Source: Rhizobiales bacterium CCH3-A5
GTDB taxonomy: Bacteria; Pseudomonadota; Alphaproteobacteria; Rhizobiales; Beijerinckiaceae
Direction of reading: 5' to 3'
Length of the DNA: 64,000 nucleotides
NCBI GenBank assembly: GCA_001556025.1
Contig: LSIB01000190.1
Coordinates: 45,001 to 109,000 of the forward strand
Below the pieces are notes generated by a model. It made no database searches. It saw only the letters and a list, made by a program, of their open reading frames with translations, and was not told the origin of the DNA. Both the position numbers and the translations under genes were made by a program. This document shows positions 57,284-64,000 of the stretch, in pieces (position 1 is the first letter of the stretch; every line of letters begins with the position of its first letter).

Positions 57284-59875
57284 ATGCGCACGATCCGCCG
57301 CTCCTCATCGCTGATGGACCGCCTGCCCGATCCGGCGCGGGAGTTCCTGTCGCGCCGCGCCGCCGAGCTTTGCGGCATGACGCTTCTGGCCGTCACCGCC
57401 GCCGTCGCGGTCTCACTCGCGACCTGGTCGGTCGACGATCCGAGCCTCAACAACGCCACCAACGGGGCCGTCAGCAACTGGCTCGGCCGGCCTGGTGCCA
57501 TGGTCGCCGACCTGACCATGCAGCTCCTGGGTCTGGGCGTCGTCGCCATGCTGTTTCCGCCGCTGACCTGGGCGCTGCGCCTGATGCGGGTGCATCTGTT
57601 CGACCGTGGCGCGCTGAAACTCGGCCTCTGGATCGTCGGCGTCGCCGCGACCGCCGCCGTCGCCAGCGCCCTGCCCGCAACGCCGCGCTGGCCGCTGCCG
57701 ACCGGCATGGGCGGCGTCATCGGCGACGGGCTCCTGTTCGGCACTCGCAACCTCGTCGGCATCGCCGGCAATACGCTGGGCGGCCTCGTCGGCTTCCTCT
57801 ATGCCGGCATCGCGATCCTCGCCGTCACCGCCGCTGCGGGCTTCGGCTTCGTCAGCGACGAGGACCCGGCCGAGGAAGCGGAAGCCGGCGACGAATCCTG
57901 GTCGGACAACGAGGATCGCCGCGACGATGAGCCCGGCCTCGGCGTCATCCTGATCGGCTGGCTCGCCCATGGCGCGATGTCGCTGAAGGGCATGATCATG
58001 CGCCGCCTGCCGCACCCGCCCGAGCCGATGGCGCAGGGCGCTGCGGGAAAGGCCGGCGTGGCGGGGACAGCCGGCGCTGCGACTGTCGCCGCCGGCCGCG
58101 TCAGGCGCGAACCGCAATTCCACGAGCAGGCCGCGCGCGCACCGATGCCGGAGTTCGCTCCCGAGCCGCTCCCGGTTTCGCGCCCCGCTACGCGAGCGCC
58201 GGAGACGATGTTGGAGGATGACGAGGAGCCGCAAGACCTGCGCGACCTCAACGCGCCCCGCGTCACCGCGCCGCCTGTCGCGCCAAAGCCCGGCAAGCGC
58301 CTCCAGCGCGAGGCCCAGCCCTCGCTGCTCGACCGCGAGCAGTTCGAATTGCCGCCGCTGACCTATCTCTCCGAGCCAAAGAAACTCCCCGCCAATACGA
58401 TCTCGACCGATGCGCTGGAGCAGAACGCGACGCTGCTCGAAGGCGTGCTGGAGGATTTCGGCGTGCGCGGCGAGATCACGCAGGTCCGCCCCGGCCCTGT
58501 GGTGACGCTCTATGAACTGGAGCCCGCGCCCGGCACCAAATCCTCCCGCGTGATTTCGCTGGCCGACGACATCGCCCGCTCGATGAGCGCGATCTCGGCC
58601 CGCGTCGCCGTGGTGCAGGGCAAGAACGCCATCGGCATCGAACTACCCAACGCCAAGCGCGAGACCGTCTTCCTGCGCGAATTGCTGGCGAGCCAGGATT
58701 TCGAAAGCTCCAAGCACAGGCTGGCGCTGGGCCTCGGCAAGACCATCGGCGGCGAGCCGGTGATCGTCGATCTCGCCAAGATGCCGCATTTGCTCGTCGC
58801 CGGCACCACCGGCTCGGGCAAGTCGGTCGCGATCAACACCATGATCCTGTCGCTGCTCTACCGGCTGAAGCCGGAGGAGTGCCGCCTGATCATGGTCGAC
58901 CCCAAGATGCTCGAACTCTCCGTCTATGACGGCATTCCCCATCTGCTGACGCCGGTCGTCACCGACCCGAAGAAGGCGGTCGTGGCGCTGAAATGGGCGG
59001 TGCGCGAGATGGAGGAGCGCTACAAGAAGATGTCGAAGCTCTCGGTGCGCAACATCGAAGGCTTCAACGCGCGCGTCGGCGAGGCCAAGGCCGCCGGCGA
59101 GGTCATCACCCGCACCGTGCAGACCGGCTTTGACCGGCATTCCGGCGAGGCGATCTACGAGGACGAGGTCATGGACCTCGAGCCCTTGCCCTTCATCGTC
59201 GTCATCGTCGACGAGATGGCCGACCTGATGATGGTCGCCGGCAAGGAGATCGAGGGCACGATCCAGCGCCTCGCCCAGATGGCGCGCGCGGCCGGCATCC
59301 ATGTCGTTCTGGCGACGCAGCGCCCCTCCGTGGACGTCATCACCGGCACGATCAAGGCCAATTTCCCGACCCGCATCTCCTTCCAGGTCACCTCCAAGAT
59401 CGATTCGCGCACCATTCTCGGCGAACAGGGCGCCGAACAATTGCTCGGCCAGGGCGACATGCTCTACATGGCTGGCGGCGGACGCATCACCCGCGTCCAC
59501 GGCCCCTTCGTCTCGGACGCCGAGGTCGAGAAGGTCGTCGCCCATCTCAAGACCCAAGGGCGCCCGCAATATCTCGACGCCGTCACCTCCGAGGAGGAGC
59601 CCGCGGGCGAGGAGGCCGAGGACGGCGCCGTCTTCGACAAGAGCGCCATGGGCCAGGCCGAAAGCGAAGATCCCTACGATCAGGCGGTCGCGGTCGTGCT
59701 GCGCGACAAGAAGGCCTCGACCTCCTATATCCAGCGACGTCTCCAGATCGGCTACAATCGCGCCGCCTCGATCATGGAGCGGATGGAGAACGAGGGCATC
59801 GTCGGCCCGGCAAACCACGCCGGCAAGCGCGAGATCCTTGTCGAGACCGGCCGGGCCCGCGAGGACGAGGATTGA
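57284..59875 (+). CDS. ftsK: DNA translocase FtsK
   Basis: 863 residues from ATG 57284; an upstream GTG (57230) and a downstream ATG (57314) are alternatives. Four N-terminal membrane helices anchor it at the septum, followed by an acidic/Pro-rich linker (to about residue 330), the beta/alpha motor with Walker [17 protein letters not shown] and Walker [15 protein letters not shown], and the C-terminal gamma winged helix ([21 protein letters not shown]) that reads KOPS sequences. It pumps DNA and activates XerCD at dif during division. Its stop overlaps, in another frame, the leader of the lolA gene. Confidence 0.97.
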   Translation: MRTIRRSSSLMDRLPDPAREFLSRRAAELCGMTLLAVTAAVAVSLATWSVDDPSLNNATNGAVSNWLGRPGAMVADLTMQLLGLGVVAMLFPPLTWALRLMRVHLFDRGALKLGLWIVGVAATAAVASALPATPRWPLPTGMGGVIGDGLLFGTRNLVGIAGNTLGGLVGFLYAGIAILAVTAAAGFGFVSDEDPAEEAEAGDESWSDNEDRRDDEPGLGVILIGWLAHGAMSLKGMIMRRLPHPPEPMAQGAAGKAGVAGTAGAATVAAGRVRREPQFHEQAARAPMPEFAPEPLPVSRPATRAPETMLEDDEEPQDLRDLNAPRVTAPPVAPKPGKRLQREAQPSLLDREQFELPPLTYLSEPKKLPANTISTDALEQNATLLEGVLEDFGVRGEITQVRPGPVVTLYELEPAPGTKSSRVISLADDIARSMSAISARVAVVQGKNAIGIELPNAKRETVFLRELLASQDFESSKHRLALGLGKTIGGEPVIVDLAKMPHLLVAGTTGSGKSVAINTMILSLLYRLKPEECRLIMVDPKMLELSVYDGIPHLLTPVVTDPKKAVVALKWAVREMEERYKKMSKLSVRNIEGFNARVGEAKAAGEVITRTVQTGFDRHSGEAIYEDEVMDLEPLPFIVVIVDEMADLMMVAGKEIEGTIQRLAQMARAAGIHVVLATQRPSVDVITGTIKANFPTRISFQVTSKIDSRTILGEQGAEQLLGQGDMLYMAGGGRITRVHGPFVSDAEVEKVVAHLKTQGRPQYLDAVTSEEEPAGEEAEDGAVFDKSAMGQAESEDPYDQAVAVVLRDKKASTSYIQRRLQIGYNRAASIMERMENEGIVGPANHAGKREILVETGRAREDED

Positions 59876-60015
59876 CCGGGCAGGGCTTTCGTTGCGTCAT
59901 GGCCGGGGGCGCTGGCCGTCAAATTGCCATGACGAACTGCAACCTTGTCCCCATCCTCGGCGTTGACCAGTCTGTCCGGCTTTGCCAGCCGCCTGTTACG
60001 GGAGCCTTCTCGCTC

Positions 60016-60840
60016 ATGACATCGTTCCGGCCCCGCTCGCTTCCGCTCCTCGCCGCGTCGATGCTGGCTGGCGGGATGCTCGCCGCCCCCGTTCTGGCGC
60101 AGCCGCTGCAACTCCAGCCCGCCAAGCCGGCCGGGTCTTCGGCGACGACCACGCCCGCGAACCGCCCGACGCCGCTGCCGCCGATCCGTCCCGATGGTCT
60201 GGGCGTCGCGCGCGCAGACGGCGGCACCTCGGTCGTCACAGCCACGGCCGAACCGCCGGTTGCCGCCGTGAGGCCGGCTCGCGCGCAGACACGCAGCGCC
60301 GCACCCACCTCGCAGGCTGAGGCGGTCGAGAAGCTCAACGCCTATTTCAACGGATTCGCCGCCTTGCAGGGTGATTTCATCCAGTTCGCCGCAGACGGAC
60401 GCCGCTTCGAGGGCAAGATCTATGTCCAGCGGCCTGGAAAGATGCGCTTCGACTATCGTCCGCCCGTGACGATGGAGGTCGTCGCCGACGGCACCTCGGT
60501 CGCGATCCGCGATTCCAAGCTCGCGACCCAGGACCTTTACGCCATCGGCCAGACGCCGCTGAAATTCCTGCTCAAGGAGCGGATGGATCTGGCCAAGGAT
60601 TCGATCGTCACCGGCTACAGCACCAAGGGCGACATCCTCTCGGTCAGGATCGAGGACCGCTCGACGCTGGGCGGCACCTCGAAGATCACGCTGAATTACG
60701 ACCTGAGCGCCAATGTGTTGCGGCAATGGGTGGTCATCGACCCGCAGGGCTACGAGACCTCCGTCTCGCTCTACAATCTCGACACGCAGCGCCAGCCCGA
60801 TCCGAAGAACTTCGTGATCAATTATCAGCGCGTGCTTTGA
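60016..60840 (+). CDS. lolA: Outer-membrane lipoprotein carrier LolA-like protein
   Basis: 274 residues from ATG 60016, chosen because it begins directly with a signal peptide (FRPRSLPLLAASMLAGGMLAAPVLAQ by composition); the open frame reaches back to 59872. A Pro/Ala-rich linker of about 75 residues is followed by the LolA fold: AVEKLNAYFNGFAALQGDF, GKIYVQRPGKMRFDYRPP, and NFVINYQRVL at the end. It ferries lipoproteins across the periplasm. The ftsK-lolA order is common in Alphaproteobacteria. Confidence 0.92.
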   Translation: MTSFRPRSLPLLAASMLAGGMLAAPVLAQPLQLQPAKPAGSSATTTPANRPTPLPPIRPDGLGVARADGGTSVVTATAEPPVAAVRPARAQTRSAAPTSQAEAVEKLNAYFNGFAALQGDFIQFAADGRRFEGKIYVQRPGKMRFDYRPPVTMEVVADGTSVAIRDSKLATQDLYAIGQTPLKFLLKERMDLAKDSIVTGYSTKGDILSVRIEDRSTLGGTSKITLNYDLSANVLRQWVVIDPQGYETSVSLYNLDTQRQPDPKNFVINYQRVL

Positions 60841-60954
60841 CACCCTGCTCCGTCATGCGCGGCCTTGTGCAGAGCTTCCACGTCCTGGGCGTAGCGTTTG
60901 ACGGCGGAAGACGTCGATGTTCGGGACACGCCTGACCATGACCGGATAAGTCCC

Positions 60955-60971
60955 TGGCAAGGCGCTTGCTT
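60955..60971 (+). promoter_or_regulatory. Sigma-54-like promoter element upstream of xthA
   Basis: TGGCAAGGCGCTTGCTT matches the -24/-12 consensus TGGCACG-N4-TTGCT at all but one core base and keeps the GG-N10-GC spacing, 53 bp before the xthA start. Chance occurrence cannot be excluded. Confidence 0.4.
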
Positions 60972-61023
60972 TTCCTTGCGCTCCGACCCAGTTTCCGGCG
61001 TCCTTTCGCCCGGAAACCCTTGC

Positions 61024-61839
61024 GTGCAACTCACCGTCACAAGCTGGAACATCAACTCGGTGCGCCTGCGCATCGGCATGGTCGGGCGCTTCCTGACCGA
61101 GCATGCGCCCGACATCCTGTGCCTGCAGGAAACCAAGACGCCCGACGAGCAGTTTCCGGCAAAAGCCTTTCACCAGCTCGGCTACGAGCATCAGGCCTTC
61201 ATCGGCCAGAAGGGCTACAACGGCGTCGCGATCGTCTCGAAGCTGCCTTTCAGCGAGCGCGACGCGATGGCGATGTGCGGCAGGAACGATGCCCGGCACA
61301 TGAGCGTCGTGCTCGACGCCGGCGCGGGAGCGGCCGCCGGGATCGCGATCCATAATTTCTACATTCCGGCCGGCGGCGACATCCCCGACCCGGAGCTCAA
61401 CGTTAAATTCGCCCACAAGCTCGCTTTTCTCGACGAGGTCGGCGTCTGGGGCATGACGAAACGCCCGACCGACCGGCCGGCGATCCTGCTCGGCGACCTC
61501 AATATCGCCCCCTACGAGCACGACGTCTGGAGCCACAAGCAGTTGCTCGACGTCGTCAGCCATACGCCGATCGAGACCACGACGCTGGAGAGACTGCGCT
61601 CGGAACTGGGCTGGACCGACGCAGCGCGCACCCTGCGGCCCGAGCCGGAAAAGCTCTATAGCTGGTGGAGCTACCGCGCCGCCGACTGGGAGGCGTCGAA
61701 TCGCGGCCGCAGGCTCGACCATATCTGGCTGTCGGACGGCCTGAAGCCGACGCTGCGCGACCTTGGCTTCCTGCGAGAGGCGCGTGGCTGGGAGCGCCCG
61801 TCCGACCATGTGCCGGTCACGGTGACGCTGGCGCTGTAG
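61024..61839 (+). CDS. xthA: Exodeoxyribonuclease III
   Basis: 271 residues from GTG 61024 (VQLTVTSWNINSVRLRIG). All endonuclease/exonuclease/phosphatase-fold motifs are present: metal-binding Glu in LCLQETKTP, YNGVAIVSK, DLN in LLGDLNIAPYEHDVW, RRLDHIWLS and SDHVPV. It cleaves AP sites and degrades DNA 3' ends in base excision repair. An upstream in-frame extension to 60898 is unlikely because the fold begins at the GTG. Confidence 0.95.
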   Translation: MQLTVTSWNINSVRLRIGMVGRFLTEHAPDILCLQETKTPDEQFPAKAFHQLGYEHQAFIGQKGYNGVAIVSKLPFSERDAMAMCGRNDARHMSVVLDAGAGAAAGIAIHNFYIPAGGDIPDPELNVKFAHKLAFLDEVGVWGMTKRPTDRPAILLGDLNIAPYEHDVWSHKQLLDVVSHTPIETTTLERLRSELGWTDAARTLRPEPEKLYSWWSYRAADWEASNRGRRLDHIWLSDGLKPTLRDLGFLREARGWERPSDHVPVTVTLAL

Positions 61840-61845
61840 CGTTCC

Positions 61846-62310
61846 TCAGCCGCGCTCGATATCGAGCAGCGCCGCCTGCACGCCAGCCAGCTCGCCGACG
61901 AAACCCTGGAGCCGCTCGGCGATCGCAGCCGCGATCGCCTGCGCCGAACCCGGCGATTCGCCGAGCACCCGGCGCATCACACTGCGCGAGAGCTTCATTA
62001 CCTGCGTCGGCTCGCGCGCGATCGCCGTCACCGGCCGCTCAATCGCGGCAAACAGCGCCATCTCGCCGATCAGCGCGCCCGCACCCGCGATCTCGTCGGC
62101 CGCCCGGCCGTCATCGCCCTGCATCAGCGCGACAGCGCCCGAGATCACCAAGAAGGCGCTGTCGGAGGACTCGCCGGCGCGGAAGAGCACGTCTCCGGCG
62201 CGCAGGATGCGGCTTTCCGCCGCGAAGGCCACGAGCCGCAGCGCATCGCGATCCATCAGGCCCAGCAGGTTCTGCCGGGCCAGCAGGGCGATGTCGTCGT
62301 CGAGAGCCAT
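61846..62310 (-). CDS. Cyclic nucleotide-binding domain protein
   Basis: 154 residues, a single cNMP-binding domain without a DNA-binding helix-turn-helix. The phosphate-binding cassette is recognisable as GALIGEMALFAAIERPVTAIA, retaining the Glu and Arg that hold the cyclic nucleotide. A helical tail follows. Probably a stand-alone sensor or scaffold. It starts 7 bp after the response-regulator stop, so the two are an operon. Confidence 0.87.
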   Translation of the reverse strand: MALDDDIALLARQNLLGLMDRDALRLVAFAAESRILRAGDVLFRAGESSDSAFLVISGAVALMQGDDGRAADEIAGAGALIGEMALFAAIERPVTAIAREPTQVMKLSRSVMRRVLGESPGSAQAIAAAIAERLQGFVGELAGVQAALLDIERG

Positions 62311-62317
62311 TCCGGTC

Positions 62318-63004
62318 TTAAGGGTTCAGGCGGTAGCCGCCCGCATCCGTCACCAGCAGGCGTGCATGCCCCGGATCGGGCTCGATCTTCTGCCGCAGCC
62401 GGTAGATATGGGTTTCCAGCGTATGGGTAGTGACCTGGCTGTTGTAACCCCAGACCTCCTGCAGCAGGATTTCGCGGGCGATCGGCTTGCGCCCCGCGCG
62501 ATAGAGAAAGCGCAGGATCGCGGTCTCTTTCTCGGTGAGCTTGGTCTTGGAGCCCTTCTCGCTGACGAGCAGCTTGGAGCCGGGATGGAAGGTGTAGGGG
62601 CCAACCTGGAAGACCGCGTCCTCGCTCGCCTCGTATTGCCGCAGATGTGCGCGGATGCGGGCGAGCAGTACGGCGAATTTGAACGGCTTCACGACATAGT
62701 CGTTGGCGCCGGCCTCGAGCCCCAACACGGTGTCGGCGTCGGAGCCCTGGCCCGTCAGCATGATCACCGGGCTCTTGAAGCCGTTCTTACGCATGATCTT
62801 GACCGCCTCGCGGCCGTCCATGTCAGGCAGGCCGACATCCATCACCGCGAGATCGAAGCGCTCGGCCTGCACCGCCTTGACGGCGGCCGTCGCCGCGCCG
62901 GCTGTCGAGATCTTGAACTCGTCGTAAAGCGCGAGCTGCTCGGCCAGAGCCTCACGCAGCGTCTGGTCGTCATCGACCAGAAGAATATGATGGACGGCTG
63001 ACAT
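62318..63004 (-). CDS. OmpR/PhoB-family response regulator
   Basis: 228 residues from ATG 63004. Receiver domain: acidic pocket D11-D13 (LLVDDDQTL), phospho-acceptor Asp56 (LAVMDVGLPD), Thr/Lys of the output face (VIMLTGQG, DYVVKPFK). DNA-binding winged helix: KLTEKETAILRFLYRAG, REILLQEVWGYNSQVTTHTLETHIYRLRQKI by its key residues. No histidine kinase is adjacent. A direct repeat spans the shared promoter region with the L,D-transpeptidase gene and may be its binding site. Cotranscribed with the cNMP-binding protein. Confidence 0.94.
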   Translation of the reverse strand: MSAVHHILLVDDDQTLREALAEQLALYDEFKISTAGAATAAVKAVQAERFDLAVMDVGLPDMDGREAVKIMRKNGFKSPVIMLTGQGSDADTVLGLEAGANDYVVKPFKFAVLLARIRAHLRQYEASEDAVFQVGPYTFHPGSKLLVSEKGSKTKLTEKETAILRFLYRAGRKPIAREILLQEVWGYNSQVTTHTLETHIYRLRQKIEPDPGHARLLVTDAGGYRLNP

Positions 63005-63064
63005 CGGGATTCGATCGACTGGTTGCGCTCCGGGCACCATGCGGCCGCTGATTCGCGACCGCAA

Positions 63065-63103
63065 GTGACGCAGGATCGAAAACAGGTCACGCAGGATGGA
63101 AAT
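63065..63103. repeat. Direct repeat in the response regulator/L,D-transpeptidase intergenic region
   Basis: Two 18-base copies, GTGACGCAGGATCGAAAA (63065-63082) and GTCACGCAGGATGGAAAT (63086-63103), 15 identical positions, 21 bp apart (two helical turns). This is the arrangement OmpR/PhoB-type regulators bind as dimers. It lies 61 bp upstream of the regulator's start and immediately before the transpeptidase start. Confidence 0.6.
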
Positions 63104-63106
63104 GCC

Positions 63107-63685
63107 GTGAGAAAATGTGACCGGCAGCGAGCCGGCTCGCCAAGATCGACGCCAGGCCTGCTGACGCGATTGCGCGTCTTCGCCTCGGTGCATGACCGCC
63201 GAAAGGGCTTTCTGGTCGCGGGCCATGCCGTCTTTCCCTGTGCGCTCGGGCGCTCCGGCATCCGCGTCGACAAGCGCGAGGGCGATGGCGGCACTCCGCA
63301 TGCGGCCCTGCCGCTGCGCAGCGTGCTCTGGCGCGCCGACCGCGGCCCAAGGCCGCGCACGCTGCTACCGGTTCGGGCAATCCGTCCGCGCGACGCCTGG
63401 TGCGACGATGTCGCCGATCGCCGCTACAACCGCCTGATCGACCGCCCGCCGGGCGAAGCCGAAGAGCGGCTGACGCGCAACGACAATCTCTACGACGTCA
63501 TCGTCGAACTCGGCTGGAACGACGCACCGGTGAGACGCGGCAGGGGCAGCGCGATCTTCTGGCATCTGGCGCGGCCCGGCTTCTCGCCGACGGCGGGGTG
63601 TGTCGCGGTCAGGGGCGAGGTGTTCGCCAAGGTGCTGCCGAGATTGGGGCGGCGCTGCGTGATGGTGGTGGGGCGCGCGTTCTAG
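63107..63685 (+). CDS. L,D-transpeptidase (YkuD family)
   Basis: 192 residues from GTG 63107; the open frame starts at 63023 but runs through the direct repeat. The YkuD active site HxxxxxxxxxxGCVAV is present as HLARPGFSPTAGCVAV with catalytic His and Cys, preceded by the conserved DNLYDVIVELGWND. These enzymes form 3-3 crosslinks in peptidoglycan or attach proteins to it. No obvious signal peptide is seen with this start. Its TAG stop overlaps the YggS stop through CTAG. Confidence 0.88.
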   Translation: MRKCDRQRAGSPRSTPGLLTRLRVFASVHDRRKGFLVAGHAVFPCALGRSGIRVDKREGDGGTPHAALPLRSVLWRADRGPRPRTLLPVRAIRPRDAWCDDVADRRYNRLIDRPPGEAEERLTRNDNLYDVIVELGWNDAPVRRGRGSAIFWHLARPGFSPTAGCVAVRGEVFAKVLPRLGRRCVMVVGRAF

Positions 63686-64000
63686 CCTCGAGCGCCAAAA
63701 ATCGCGCTTCCCACCCTGACATGGGTCGCGCCCAGCTGGATCGCGGCCTCGTAATCGGCGCTCATGCCCATCGACAGCCCGCGCAGTCCATTGCGGGCGG
63801 CGATCTTGGCGAGCAGCGCGAAATGCGGCGAGGGCTGGTCCTGCGCCGGAGGAATGCACATCAGCCCCTCGATGACGAGGCCATGATGCACGCGGCAGGT
63901 CTCCAGAAAGGCGTCGATCTGCGCAGGGCCGACGCCGCCCTTCTGCGGCTCGTCCCCGGTGTTCACCTGCACGAACAGGCGCGGCGCGCGGCCGGTGCGC
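63682..64000 (-). CDS. YggS family pyridoxal phosphate-binding protein, 5' end outside window
   Basis: The C-terminal 105 or so residues are visible. Family motifs: LFVQVNTGDEPQKGGV, GLMCIPP, the phosphate-binding LSMGMSADYEAAI and the C-terminal ATHVRVGSAIFGAR. YggS/PLPBP (COG0325) is a PLP carrier involved in vitamin B6 homeostasis, not a racemase. The N-terminal lysine that binds PLP lies beyond the window edge. Confidence 0.94.
   Translation of the reverse strand, partial: RTGRAPRLFVQVNTGDEPQKGGVGPAQIDAFLETCRVHHGLVIEGLMCIPPAQDQPSPHFALLAKIAARNGLRGLSMGMSADYEAAIQLGATHVRVGSAIFGARG

Overview
The window is uniformly GC-rich, densely packed chromosomal DNA from an alphaproteobacterium, most likely of the order Hyphomicrobiales (Rhizobiales) and perhaps Bosea or a relative; the genus is inference. 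The supporting markers are a very-long-chain-fatty-acid/lipid A cluster (acpXL, fabZ, two KAS genes, adhXL, lpxXL), a 180-kDa-type NAD-glutamate dehydrogenase, the alphaproteobacterial F1-ATPase zeta inhibitor (DUF1476), DUF2794, DUF1223 and IalB-like proteins, and FtsK followed by LolA and XthA. I see no rRNA, tRNA, CRISPR array, insertion sequence or prophage.

Layout. 1-4.6 kb: truncated M23 peptidase, AEC transporter, gluQ, an AlkA-type glycosylase and an HpcH/HpaI aldolase. 4.7-7.9 kb: ATPase zeta inhibitor divergent from purC, a lipoprotein gene, then purS-purQ. 8.0-11.5 kb: cytochrome c maturation genes ccmA, ccmB, ccmC, ccmD, ccmG on the minus strand, interrupted by a plus-strand small gene and by a dispersed repeat. 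11.7-14.4 kb: acnA. 14.6-23.3 kb: acpXL, fabZ, a KAS-like gene without the catalytic Cys, an intact KAS and an SDR; then a ParD/ParE-like toxin-antitoxin pair and a secreted VWA protein; then adhXL and lpxXL. 23.3-32.5 kb: DUF1223, thpR, phhB, two genes of uncertain role, a RluA-family synthase, ftsY-yciB, an SDR, YkvA, a quinone oxidoreductase and an ECF sigma factor. 32.9-41.2 kb: IalB-like protein, rlmN, ggt, lemA with two TPM-domain genes, an aldo/keto reductase and an arylesterase divergent from an ABC transporter pair (41.3-44.5 kb). 44.8-54.0 kb: BI-1 protein, acetyltransferase, DUF2794, AhpD-like protein, NAD-GDH, Trm112-like protein and a UbiH-type hydroxylase. 54.1-64 kb: tesB, glnK-amtB behind a sigma-54 promoter, ftsK, lolA, xthA, a cyclic-nucleotide-binding protein, an OmpR-type response regulator, an L,D-transpeptidase and a truncated YggS gene.

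How the genes work together: several sets serve the envelope (M23, LpxXL/VLCFA, LolA, L,D-transpeptidase, FtsK, YciB, FtsY). Others serve nitrogen and carbon flow (GlnK-AmtB, NAD-GDH, AcnA, PurCSQ) or respiration (Ccm, zeta inhibitor, UbiH-like).

The observations most worth following are: a candidate structured small RNA with its own terminator at about 46711-46840, lying between two minus-strand genes; the KAS paralogue with Glu where the catalytic Cys should be; the lipid A cluster split by a toxin-antitoxin pair and a VWA protein; and a long inverted repeat that has rewritten the 5' end of a TPM-domain gene.
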